From NCBI RefSeq assembly GCF_000576635.1, contig NZ_AVFL01000025.1, positions 57,429 to 121,428 on the forward strand: 64,000 nucleotides of DNA, written 5' to 3'. The DNA is from Skermanella stibiiresistens SB22. Its GTDB lineage: Bacteria > Pseudomonadota > Alphaproteobacteria > Azospirillales > Azospirillaceae. A model generated the notes under the pieces. That model had not been told where the DNA came from. It saw only the letters and a program-made list of their open reading frames with translations, and searched no databases. Position numbers and translations under genes: made by a program. Positions 1-7,888 of the stretch are shown one piece after another (the stretch's first letter is position 1; every line of letters starts with the position of its first letter).

Positions 1-1
1 C

Positions 2-724
2 GACGGCGAGAAGACGTTCTGCTCGGGCGCCGGCGACATCACCCGGCCGCTGATCACGGTGTCGGCCGCGGGTCAGCAGCCCCGGATGTGCCTGATCCGC
101 GCCGAGGAACTGCCGATGGGCTTCGACCTGACGGCGTGGAAACCGCTCGGCATGGTGGCGTCGAGCAGCGGCGCCATCCGGATCGACGACATGACGATCG
201 AGCCCGCCGACTTGATCGGCCAGCCGGGCGACTACCATCTCCAGCCCTGGTTTTCCGGCGGCGCGGTTCGCTTCGCCGCCGTGCATCTCGGGGGCGCCGA
301 GGCCCTGCTTGACGAGGTGGTCGAGCATCTGACCTCCAGGGGCCGCGATGGCGATCCCTATCAGGTGGCGCGCGTCGGCACCATGGCGGTCGCGGTCGAA
401 AGCGGGCGGGCGTGGCTGGCCCGGGCGGCGGAGGCGGCCGACGCCGTGTTCGGCCACGGCGATCCGGCGCCCGACGCCGCGGCGGAAGCCGTCCATGTCG
501 CCAACATGACGCGCACCGCGATCGAGCGGATTTGCCTGGACGTCCTGGAGGACGCCGTGCGCGGCATCGGCGTCGCCGGCCTGCTCAAGCCGCATCCACT
601 GGAACGGCGGGGGGGCGACCTCACCACCTACCTGCGCCAGCCGGCACCCGACGCGACGCTGGCCGCGGTCGGCAAGCACGTCCTCGCCACTCGGGGCCAG
701 CGCTCCAGCGGTGCGGGCGCGTGA
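2..724 (+). CDS. acyl-CoA dehydrogenase family protein (5' end outside window)
   Basis: The frame is open from base 2, so the N-terminal part lies left of the window. About 240 residues are visible, beginning DGEKTFCSGAGDITRPLITV, which resembles the middle beta domain of acyl-CoA dehydrogenases (the 'G.K.fcSGA' stretch). The Ala-rich helical C-terminal domain follows. The stop overlaps the GTG start of the PIG-L gene by four bases, so the two are translationally coupled. Members of this family that sit beside PIG-L, NodS-like and glycosyltransferase genes form a recurrent proteobacterial cassette of unknown product; the substrate is probably not a beta-oxidation acyl-CoA. The family call is fairly sure, the substrate unknown. 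Confidence 0.8.
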   Translation, partial: DGEKTFCSGAGDITRPLITVSAAGQQPRMCLIRAEELPMGFDLTAWKPLGMVASSSGAIRIDDMTIEPADLIGQPGDYHLQPWFSGGAVRFAAVHLGGAEALLDEVVEHLTSRGRDGDPYQVARVGTMAVAVESGRAWLARAAEAADAVFGHGDPAPDAAAEAVHVANMTRTAIERICLDVLEDAVRGIGVAGLLKPHPLERRGGDLTTYLRQPAPDATLAAVGKHVLATRGQRSSGAGA

Positions 725-1425
725 CGGACGCGTCCCTGGAACCCCTGGAAAGGCTTGGCCGGGTCGCGGTCGTGGCCCCCCACCCCGACGACGAGAGCCT
801 GGGCTGCGGTGGCCTGATCGCCCGGCTGGCCGTCATCGGCAACCCTCCCCTGGTGATCATGATCAGCGATGGCACCGGATCCCACCCCAACTCCCCCTCG
901 TTCCCGCCGGACCGGCTGAGGGCGGTGCGCGAGGCCGAGACCATCGACGCCCTGGTGGCGCTGGGCCTGACCGAGGCGCCGGTTTTCCTGCGCCTGCGGG
1001 ACACCCAGGTCCCCCATCCTGGAGCCGAGGGCTTCGAGGCGGCCACCGCCCGCATCGCCGAACTCCTCGACGGCATCGACACGGTCGCGGTCTCGTTCCG
1101 CGACGATCCCCATTGCGACCATCAAGCCGCCTTCGCGATCGCCAGCGCCGCCATCCACCAGATCACCCGGCAAACCAGCCGCCGGATCAGGCTGCTCGAA
1201 TACGTGATCTGGAACGACGCGGCCCACACCTCGGTCCCGGAAGGCTTCCGTGCGTTTGGCCTCGACATCGCGTCGGTGCTCGACGCCAAGCTCAAGGCGA
1301 TCGGCTGTCACCGTTCACAGATCACCGACATGATCTCCGACGATCCGACTGGCTTCCGCCTGGACCCCGTCATGCTCAAGCGGTTCGAACAGCCGGTGGA
1401 AACCTATCTCGAGGCGGTCCCATGA
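721..1425 (+). CDS. PIG-L family N-acetylglucosaminyl deacetylase-like protein
   Basis: A 234-residue protein with the PIG-L/LmbE zinc motif PHPDDE at residues 20-25 and a later PHCDHQ segment that would give the third zinc-binding His. Family members remove N-acetyl groups from GlcNAc-containing lipids or small glycoconjugates. I chose the GTG at 721 because it overlaps the upstream stop (GTGA) and leaves a short N-terminus before the first beta strand; a longer in-frame extension upstream overlaps the dehydrogenase and is unlikely. The stop overlaps the ATG of the methyltransferase (ATGA). With its neighbours it suggests deacetylation, acyl transfer or oxidation and methylation of an aminosugar conjugate; that pathway is inference. 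Confidence 0.88.
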   Translation: MTDASLEPLERLGRVAVVAPHPDDESLGCGGLIARLAVIGNPPLVIMISDGTGSHPNSPSFPPDRLRAVREAETIDALVALGLTEAPVFLRLRDTQVPHPGAEGFEAATARIAELLDGIDTVAVSFRDDPHCDHQAAFAIASAAIHQITRQTSRRIRLLEYVIWNDAAHTSVPEGFRAFGLDIASVLDAKLKAIGCHRSQITDMISDDPTGFRLDPVMLKRFEQPVETYLEAVP

Positions 1426-1994
1426 AGCCCTCCCTGCCCGGCAGCTATTTCGACGACATCTACCGCCGCGACCCCGATCCCTGGCGCTTCGCCACCAGCG
1501 ACTACGAGGCCGCCAAGTACCAAGCGACCCTCGACGCCCTGACACGCCCCCGCTATGGCCGCGCCTTCGAGATCGGCTGCTCGATCGGCGTCCTGACACG
1601 CCAACTCGCCACCCGCTGCGACGCTTTGCTGGCGGTCGACGTGTCGCCGCTCGCCCTCGAACAGGCCACCGCGCGCAACGCCGACCTACCCCAGGTCAGC
1701 TTCGCCCGAATGGCCATTCCCAACGAGTCCCCCAGCGGAACATTCGACCTGATCGTGATGTCGGAGGTGGGCTATTACCTGTCGATGCCTGACCTAGAAC
1801 TGGCCGCCGACACCTGCCGCGCGCTCCTGAACCCCGGCGGCGAGCTGGTGCTCGTCCACTACATCCGGGAAACCGACTATCCCCTGACCGGCGACGAAAC
1901 CCACGATTTCCTGCTACGCCGCGAAGGTTTCAGCGTCCAAGCCGATGAATACGGTGGTGACTACAGGTTGTCGGTGCTGAAGCGGACGGGCTAA
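1422..1994 (+). CDS. NodS-like SAM-dependent methyltransferase
   Basis: A 190-residue class I methyltransferase. The N-terminus (YFDDIYRRDPDPWRF) is characteristic of the NodS family, and SAM motif I is FEIGCSIG at residues 49-56, with the acidic ribose-binding position in LAVDVS. In rhizobia NodS N-methylates a deacetylated chito-oligosaccharide, which fits a PIG-L deacetylase acting just before it. Start and stop are coupled tightly to the upstream gene by an ATGA overlap. It is the last gene of this row and a long hairpin follows three bases after its stop. No other nod gene is visible, so a Nod-factor role is not implied. Confidence 0.87.
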   Translation: MKPSLPGSYFDDIYRRDPDPWRFATSDYEAAKYQATLDALTRPRYGRAFEIGCSIGVLTRQLATRCDALLAVDVSPLALEQATARNADLPQVSFARMAIPNESPSGTFDLIVMSEVGYYLSMPDLELAADTCRALLNPGGELVLVHYIRETDYPLTGDETHDFLLRREGFSVQADEYGGDYRLSVLKRTG

Positions 1995-1996
1995 TA

Positions 1997-2080
1997 TTCG
2001 TAGGTCGGATAAAGCGAAGCGGCATCCGACAAGCAGGCGCGTCGAAGTCGGATGCCGCTTCGCTTTATCCGACCTACGAA
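1997..2080. repeat. dispersed palindromic repeat, 34-bp perfect arms
   Basis: Left arm 1997-2030 and right arm 2047-2080 are perfect reverse complements around a 16-base loop. The core begins GTAGGTCGGATAAAGCGAAG. A related element with the same core lies at 38527-38606, so this is a dispersed REP-like family. It sits just after the methyltransferase stop and may also act as a transcript end or RNA-stabilising hairpin. Confidence 0.9.
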
Positions 2081-2107
2081 AACATAACTACTTGATTTAA
2101 TTGACCC

Positions 2108-2873
2108 TCAATGCCGAAAGTCATCCACGAATACTGCCTCAATCAACTCCGCGGTGGCGGCCCGGCGGGTCAATAAATCCAACTTGTCGGCGGATAATCG
2201 GGACAATTGGCCCTTCACTTCGGGCGGCAAGGCGCCGAAGCGAGCCTCCAGCAGGACGCGGAAAAGTTCGCGCTTACCCTCGCCGCGTCCTTCGATGTTT
2301 CCCTCCCGCCTACCTTCCGTCCGCCCTTGCCTCAGCCATTCCTGTGCGGCGAGTGATACCATGTCATGCTCCCGATGCGGTCTGGCCCGTTCGTTCACCG
2401 CCTTCATCATGTCGATGGTGACCGCCGGGTACTTGTCGAGGATATAATACAGCACCTTCGCGGCGAGTGGTGAATCCCCGCGCAAGCCGCTCAGCACCGC
2501 CTCCAGGAGTTTCTCCGGATCGGGATGGCGGTGGACGTATTTCAGCGGCAGCAGCGCCGCCCTCACCTCGGGGTCGGAGGACAGCTGATCGTCCGGTATG
2601 GGGATGATGTTGCAGGTGATGTAGCGGAAGTCGCGCAGGAACTCCCGCAGGTTCTCGTCGGCGTCGAAGCCGTCGATGATCGAGGTCGGGACCTTCCAGG
2701 CGGCCTTTCCGTGGTAGAAGACCAGCGGGACGATCGGCGGCAGCTTCCGCATCTTCGACAGGTCGTCGCCGACGAAGTATTCCCATAAGTCCACCATAGT
2801 CGCGGATCAGGATGCCGGCGCGGGCGGCGTCCTCGACCAGGGCGCGGAACAAGAGATCGTGCTGCTGGCTCAT
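2108..2873 (-). pseudogene. Rpn family recombination-promoting nuclease/putative transposase, broken
   Basis: The minus strand holds the two ends of an Rpn (PD-(D/E)XK, PF04754) protein in different frames. The N-terminus MSQQHDLLFRALVEDAARAG reads from 2873. The C-terminal 229 residues read from an internal ATG at 2797 and include the family segment LPPIVPLVFYHGKAAWKVP and a Gly/Arg/Glu-rich tail with a DUF4351-like end. Intact members have about 80 more residues between these parts, carrying catalytic acidic residues, so an internal deletion with frameshift probably lies near 2790-2815. The remaining frame could make a truncated protein, but nuclease activity is unlikely. Confidence 0.75.
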
Positions 2874-2962
2874 CGCGCTCGTGACCGTCCGCATACCGTC
2901 GTGTGACGGGGCACAAGACCCCGTTCCCACACGCCGCGCAATGCGTCAAGTCGCGCGCTGAG

Positions 2963-3976
2963 TCATTCCGCTTGAAGCTCCATGACCCGACGCGCCATCG
3001 CTGGAACGGCGTCCTCGAGCGATACCCGCGCGGCCTCTCCCCTCCCCACCAAGGGCCCGCCGCCACCGATGCGCCGCGCGATCGCGTCGGGGCACTCGAC
3101 CAGGATATCGTTGCCGTTCGCCAGGCTGGTCCGCCAGCCCGCCAGCGTCGCCGCCATCCCTCCGGCGGCGCGCCCATCCTGGCGATCGGAGGTGAACACC
3201 CGCACGCGGGGACTGTGGCGAAACCGGGCGCCGCTTCGCCGCAGAGCCCTGTGGAACGCCTGATCCTCACCCGTCGGCAAGGGAGGCAGACCCCCTGCCC
3301 GCAGATAGGCCCGCGCCGTGGCCGCCAGACTGGCTCCCCCATGATCACCATGGCGGGGCCAAGGATCGGCGGGATCGGGATCGAGCAGGCTGGCCATCCG
3401 ATCGGTCAACCGCTCGTACCGGCGATGAAGCAATGTCGCGCGCTTCAACTGGGGATCGCCATCCAACAGGTTGACCGGAGGCAGCATCAGCTTTCCCCCC
3501 ACGGCATCGGCGCCAGCGTCGATCTCCGCCAGCGTCCGCGCGACCCAGTCGGGCGCCACAATGGTATCCGCGTCGGTCGTCGCGATGACACCGCCCGCAC
3601 GGCCCAGCAAGCGGAAGCGGTTCAGCGCCTCGTCCATCGCCAGCCGCCGCGCCCACCCGACATGGGCATGTTGGGGAGCCAGCACGAGGTCGACGATATG
3701 AAGCCCTAATCGCGGGTGCCGGGCCGCGTGACGGTGCGCGACGATGGCCGAGCCATCCGAACAGTTGTTCAGCAGCAGGATGACCTCGAAGCACGCCGGA
3801 TCAAGCGGCCGGCCATGCCCGTCCACCTGACGCGTGAAACCGTCGAGGCAATCCCGCAGCCTCTCCTCCTCGTCATGGGCGGGGATGGCGACGCTCATCC
3901 GCAACCGCCGGGGAGGAGGTCGGTCGAGCGACAAGCCGCGAAAGATGGAGAGTATGAGTGGGATGGTGGACGACAT
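2963..3976 (-). CDS. family 2 glycosyltransferase
   Basis: A GT-A type glycosyltransferase. After the start come MSVAIPAHDEEERL (nucleotide-binding strand), LLLNNCSDGS, the metal-binding DAD of ATTDADTIVAPDW and a late GEDQAF motif typical of GT2 acceptor sites. The start is uncertain: I took the ATG at 3976; an in-frame TTG at 4027 and the ATG at 3898, directly before the first motif, are alternatives. Glycosyltransferases like this accompany acyl-CoA dehydrogenase, PIG-L and NodS-like genes in other proteobacteria, so it probably belongs with the row at 2-1994, although here it is convergent and separated by a hairpin and the broken Rpn gene. Confidence 0.82.
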   Translation of the reverse strand: MSSTIPLILSIFRGLSLDRPPPRRLRMSVAIPAHDEEERLRDCLDGFTRQVDGHGRPLDPACFEVILLLNNCSDGSAIVAHRHAARHPRLGLHIVDLVLAPQHAHVGWARRLAMDEALNRFRLLGRAGGVIATTDADTIVAPDWVARTLAEIDAGADAVGGKLMLPPVNLLDGDPQLKRATLLHRRYERLTDRMASLLDPDPADPWPRHGDHGGASLAATARAYLRAGGLPPLPTGEDQAFHRALRRSGARFRHSPRVRVFTSDRQDGRAAGGMAATLAGWRTSLANGNDILVECPDAIARRIGGGGPLVGRGEAARVSLEDAVPAMARRVMELQAE

Positions 3977-4126
3977 CAAGCCCGAGGCGTTGACGGAGGC
4001 GCGAAGCGTCCGCGATTGAAACCACAATCATGATTGTGCGCGTTGAGCTAATTTCAACGGGAAGACAACTGTTATCTTTCGGATACTCCATCGTGTTTCC
4101 ACCGCAATTGCCTAGGAACAAATAAC

Positions 4127-5029
4127 TTACCCAGGTGTTTCGCGGATAATCTTGCGCAGTTCTTCCATCACCAAACTTTGCGCCGCGTCCAACCTTCCCT
4201 TGGTCCGGTGGACCAGCATGAACATGTGGGGCCCCATGTGCTCGTCCAGCAGCGGCAGGAAGACCAACTCCCCACGGCGGCGCTCCACCGCCACGTCGAT
4301 CTCGTTGAGGAACGTCACGGCCTGACTGCGTGATGCCGTCTGCTTCAGCAATTCCAGCGAATTGCTCTCGATCGCCATGTCGATCGTGACGCCGGCCCGT
4401 TCGAACCCATCCGCCACCAGCCTGCCGATCGTCATGCCGCGATCCGGCACGATCAGCGGATAGCCCAGGCAGTCGCCGAGACGAATGGTCTCGCGGTTCG
4501 CCAGCGGGTGATCGGGCGCCATCACCGCGCCGATCGGGATCCGGGCCGACGCCACCACCCGCAGCTTGGGATCGTCCGGCAGGTTGAAGGCGAAACCGAG
4601 ATCGGCCTCGCCGGTGATCACCGCGTTGGTCACCTGATTGACCGACAGCGCGCTGATCACCAGCTTGACGAAGGGATGGCGCTCTCGCATCCAGATCACG
4701 ACATCGGGCAGAAGGGTGTTGGCGAGGCCAGCCATGGTCGCGATCCGCACCAGCCCGCGCCGCCAGCCCTTCATGTCCACGATCCGCTCACGCAGCTGGC
4801 GATGGTCCCGCAGCGTGTCGCGGACATGGGCGATCAGAAGCTCGCCGGTGGCCGTCAGCCTCATGTGCTTGTGCATGCGCTCGAAGATCGGAGCGCCCAG
4901 CTCCGCCTCCAGCGCCAGGATCTGCCGGTTGATCGATGACGAGGCGACGTTGAGCTTCTCCGCCGCCTTCCTGATCGACCCAGCCCTCGCGACCTCGTCC
5001 AGATAGACCAGCATCCGGGAATGCAGCAT
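4127..5029 (-). CDS. LysR family transcriptional regulator
   Basis: A typical LysR protein of 300 residues. It has an N-terminal winged helix-turn-helix (VYLDEVARAGSIRKAAEKLN followed by ASSSINRQILALEAELG) and a periplasmic-binding-like effector domain. I chose the ATG at 5029 because AGGGA lies about ten bases upstream and the length is then classic; in-frame ATGs at 5062 and 5095 and a TTG at 5128 would give longer proteins. It is divergent from the ABC-importer operon starting at 5206, the usual arrangement for a LysR activator of the neighbouring catabolic genes. The effector is unknown but is probably the imported substrate. Confidence 0.9.
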   Translation of the reverse strand: MLHSRMLVYLDEVARAGSIRKAAEKLNVASSSINRQILALEAELGAPIFERMHKHMRLTATGELLIAHVRDTLRDHRQLRERIVDMKGWRRGLVRIATMAGLANTLLPDVVIWMRERHPFVKLVISALSVNQVTNAVITGEADLGFAFNLPDDPKLRVVASARIPIGAVMAPDHPLANRETIRLGDCLGYPLIVPDRGMTIGRLVADGFERAGVTIDMAIESNSLELLKQTASRSQAVTFLNEIDVAVERRRGELVFLPLLDEHMGPHMFMLVHRTKGRLDAAQSLVMEELRKIIRETPG

Positions 5030-5205
5030 GGCGTCGGGTTCCCTGCGCTGCCTTTCAGGCATCAGTGTAGTGGTTTTTTGATGCTTTTCCAGCATCGCGA
5101 TCCGCGTTGTAGTTGGTTCGATAGACAAGACGGTTCACCCATCCACCGGATCATGGACCGCCGGATCCCGGGCCAACAGCGCCCCAGCGAACAGGACGAG
5201 ACATC

Positions 5206-6213
5206 ATGGCATTCAAGCAGGCTCGGCGCCGCCTGATCGGTGGCGTCGCCGTGGCGGCCCTATCGCTCGCCGTCTCCACCGCCGGAGCGACCGCTGCGCT
5301 GGCCGCCGACAAGCTGGTGTTCCTGACCAGCTGGTTCGCGCAAGCCGAACATGGCGGCTTCTACCAGGCGCTGGCGACCGGCGCCTACGAGAAGGTCGGC
5401 CTCGACGTGACGATCAAGATGGGCGGCCCCCAGGTCAACGGCATGCAATTGCTGGTGGCGGGAGAGGCCGACGCGATCATGGGATACGACATCCAGACGC
5501 TGAAGGCGGTCGAGAACAAGCTGCCCGTCGTCACCGTCGCGGCCTCGTTCCAATACGACCTGCAAGGCTTGATGACCCACCCGGACATAGGCTCGCTGGA
5601 GGACCTCAAGGGCCGCAAGATCCTGATCGCGACCGCGTCGCGCAACACCTTCTGGCCGTGGCTGCGCGCCAAGTACGGGTTCGAGGACCAGCAGGCCGCT
5701 CCCTATACCTTCAACCTCCAGCCGTTCCTGGTCGATCCCAAGGCCGCCGTCCAGGCCTATCCGTCGTCGGAACCGTTCGAGGCGAGACAGCAGGGCAAGG
5801 ACGTCAAGTTCCTCCTGCTGGCGGACGCCGGATATCCGCCCTACGGCACCACCATCGTCACCACCCGCGGCATGCTCGACCAGAAGCCCGACGTGATGCG
5901 CCGCTTCGTCAAGGCGACGATGGAGGGCTGGAAGAGCTATCTCGCCAATCCGGCTCCCGCCAACGAGTTGATCAAGCGCGACAACTCCAAGATGACCGAC
6001 GAGCGCATGGCCTTCGCGGTGGATTGGCTGAGGACGCACAAGGCGGTCAATGGCGGCGACGCCGCGGCCGGCGGGATCGGCACCATGACCGAGGCGCGCT
6101 GGAAACAGACCTATGATTTTCTGGTCTCAGCCGGCCTGCTCAACAAGGAAACGGACTGGAAACGCGCCTTCACGACCGACTTCGTGAGGGATCTTCAAGT
6201 CACCCTGGACTGA
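5206..6213 (+). CDS. ABC transporter substrate-binding protein, NMT1/THI5-like
   Basis: A 335-residue periplasmic protein. Residues 1-34 form a signal peptide ending at ALAAD, with RRR before the hydrophobic core. The mature part has the NMT1-like fold of SsuA/TauA/ThiY-type receptors (FLTSWFAQAEHGGFYQALA; GLDVTIKMGGPQVNGMQLL). These receptors bind small heterocycles, pyrimidine precursors, sulfonates or similar molecules. First gene of an operon of five: ATPase 5 bases downstream, then permease, amidohydrolase and Rieske oxygenase. A thiamine-precursor role is unlikely because the downstream genes are catabolic and no TPP riboswitch is visible upstream. Confidence 0.9.
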   Translation: MAFKQARRRLIGGVAVAALSLAVSTAGATAALAADKLVFLTSWFAQAEHGGFYQALATGAYEKVGLDVTIKMGGPQVNGMQLLVAGEADAIMGYDIQTLKAVENKLPVVTVAASFQYDLQGLMTHPDIGSLEDLKGRKILIATASRNTFWPWLRAKYGFEDQQAAPYTFNLQPFLVDPKAAVQAYPSSEPFEARQQGKDVKFLLLADAGYPPYGTTIVTTRGMLDQKPDVMRRFVKATMEGWKSYLANPAPANELIKRDNSKMTDERMAFAVDWLRTHKAVNGGDAAAGGIGTMTEARWKQTYDFLVSAGLLNKETDWKRAFTTDFVRDLQVTLD

Positions 6214-6218
6214 CGGTC

Positions 6219-7100
6219 ATGGGCCCCGCATCCCAACGCGCCGCCTTGGTCCAGGCGGCGGCCGCCAAGCCGCCGCCTGGGCCCGAGCCACACCTCCAGC
6301 CCCCAGTGGTCGAGGTGCTGTCCGCCGAGAAGTCGTTCGCCAATGGCACGCGGGCGCTGGCCCCGATCGACCTGACCGTCCGCGCCGGTGAGTTCCTGAC
6401 CCTGATCGGCCCGTCCGGCTGCGGCAAGAGCACCCTGCTCAAGCTGATCGCCAACCTGTACGAGCCGACCGACGGCAGGATCAACTGGTGGCGTGGCGAC
6501 TTCCGCAAGGTCGGCCAGGACGGTCGCCGCCTCGCCTTCGTCTTCCAGGACCCGACGCTGATGCCCTGGGCCAGGGTCGCGACCAACGTTCGCCTGCCGC
6601 TGGACCTCGAACGCGTGCCCAAACCCCAGGCCACCCCCCGCGTCGCCGCGGCGCTGGAGCAGGTCGGCCTCGGTCACGCCGCCCGGAGCTTTCCGCGCCA
6701 GCTTTCCGGCGGAATGAGGATGCGGGTGTCGATCGCCCGCGCCTTGGTGACGGAACCCAACCTGCTGCTGATGGACGAGCCATTCGGCGCGCTGGACGAG
6801 TTCACCCGCAACAAGCTGGACGACGACCTCGTGGCGCTGTCGTGGGAGCGGAAGCTGACGACGATCTTCGTCACCCACTCGATCTACGAGGCTGTGTTCC
6901 TGTCCACCCGCATCGTCGTGATGGCGGCCAACCCCGGCCGGGTCTTCCGCGAGGTGGTGATCGACGAGCCGATGCCGCGCGGCGACGATTTCCGCACCAG
7001 CTCCCGCTTCGCCGACCTGTGCCGCGAATTGTCCGCCGCCCTGACCGACGCCTCGATCGCCAGCCAGGGAAAAGGAGCCAAGACGCCATGCGCCCGCTGA
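6219..7100 (+). CDS. ABC transporter ATP-binding protein (nitrate/sulfonate/pyrimidine type)
   Basis: A 293-residue ATPase of the SsuB/TauB/ThiZ group. Walker A is GPSGCGKST at residues 64-72; the Q-loop is FVFQDP, the signature LSGGM, Walker B LLLMDEP and the switch His lies in FVTHS. The first 28 residues are a Pro/Ala-rich extension, so the true start could be a little downstream. It overlaps the permease gene by 13 bases. It would energise import of the ligand of the preceding binding protein at the inner membrane. Confidence 0.93.
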   Translation: MGPASQRAALVQAAAAKPPPGPEPHLQPPVVEVLSAEKSFANGTRALAPIDLTVRAGEFLTLIGPSGCGKSTLLKLIANLYEPTDGRINWWRGDFRKVGQDGRRLAFVFQDPTLMPWARVATNVRLPLDLERVPKPQATPRVAAALEQVGLGHAARSFPRQLSGGMRMRVSIARALVTEPNLLLMDEPFGALDEFTRNKLDDDLVALSWERKLTTIFVTHSIYEAVFLSTRIVVMAANPGRVFREVVIDEPMPRGDDFRTSSRFADLCRELSAALTDASIASQGKGAKTPCAR

Positions 7101-7888
7101 TCCGGAACGAATGGTTCGTCCGGGTCGCCGCCCCGCTGCTGGTCGGCGCCCTGGTGCTCGCGGTCTGGCAACTGGCCTGCCAAACCTACGAGGTCCCGGC
7201 CTACCTGTTCCCGACGCCGACCGACATCGCCGCCAAGCTCGCCAGCGACCTGCCCGGCCTACTCGGGGCCTTGTGGAGCACGCTCAAGGTCACTTTCATG
7301 GCCTTCGCCATCGCGGTGATCGCCGGAACGGCGCTGGCGTTCCTGTTCACGCAGAGCAGGATCATCGAGTTCAGCCTGCTGCCCTACGCGGTGATCCTCC
7401 AGGTGACGCCGATCGCCGCCGTGGCTCCCCTGATCATCATCCTGGTCAAGGACACCACCGCGGCCCTGACGATCTGCGCCGCCGTCATCGCCATCTTCCC
7501 GATCATCTCCAACACGACGATTGGGCTGAAGAGCGTCGACCCCAGCCTCGCCAACTATTTCCGCATGAACAAGGCCGGCCGGCTCCAGACGCTCGTCCGG
7601 CTGCGCATCCCCAGCGCGCTGCCCTTCTTCCTAGCCGGCCTCCGGATCTCCAGCGGCTTGGCGCTGATCGGGGCGGTCGTGGCCGAGTTCGTCGCCGGAA
7701 CCGGCGGGCGCAGTGCCGGCCTCGCCTACGAGATCCTGCAATCGAGCTTCCAACTCGACATCCCGCGCATGTTCGCCGCCCTTTTCCTGATCACCGCCAC
7801 CGGCGTGATCCTGTTCCTGGCCATGGCCGGCCTATCCAACCTGCTGCTGGGCCATTGGCACGAAAGCGCCCTCAAGGTGGAGCAATGA
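7088..7888 (+). CDS. ABC transporter permease (binding-protein-dependent, SsuC-like)
   Basis: A 266-residue inner-membrane protein with about six hydrophobic segments and the EAA coupling loop around GRLQTLVRLRIPSALPFFLAG. Start is the ATG at 7088, inside the end of the ATPase gene; a longer reading frame upstream is only the shadow of that gene. The stop overlaps the ATG of the amidohydrolase (ATGA), so import and the first catabolic step are translationally coupled. As usual for this transporter class, two copies would form the channel. Confidence 0.93.
   Translation: MRPLIRNEWFVRVAAPLLVGALVLAVWQLACQTYEVPAYLFPTPTDIAAKLASDLPGLLGALWSTLKVTFMAFAIAVIAGTALAFLFTQSRIIEFSLLPYAVILQVTPIAAVAPLIIILVKDTTAALTICAAVIAIFPIISNTTIGLKSVDPSLANYFRMNKAGRLQTLVRLRIPSALPFFLAGLRISSGLALIGAVVAEFVAGTGGRSAGLAYEILQSSFQLDIPRMFAALFLITATGVILFLAMAGLSNLLLGHWHESALKVEQ

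Noticed and set aside
2108..2797. Rpn gene as an active transposase of an insertion sequence
   Set aside because: No terminal inverted repeats or target duplication, and the catalytic middle is deleted.
5030..5205. Possible TPP riboswitch before the THI5/NMT1-like receptor
   Set aside because: No CUGAGA or other TPP-box sequence is visible; the operon is catabolic with a LysR regulator.
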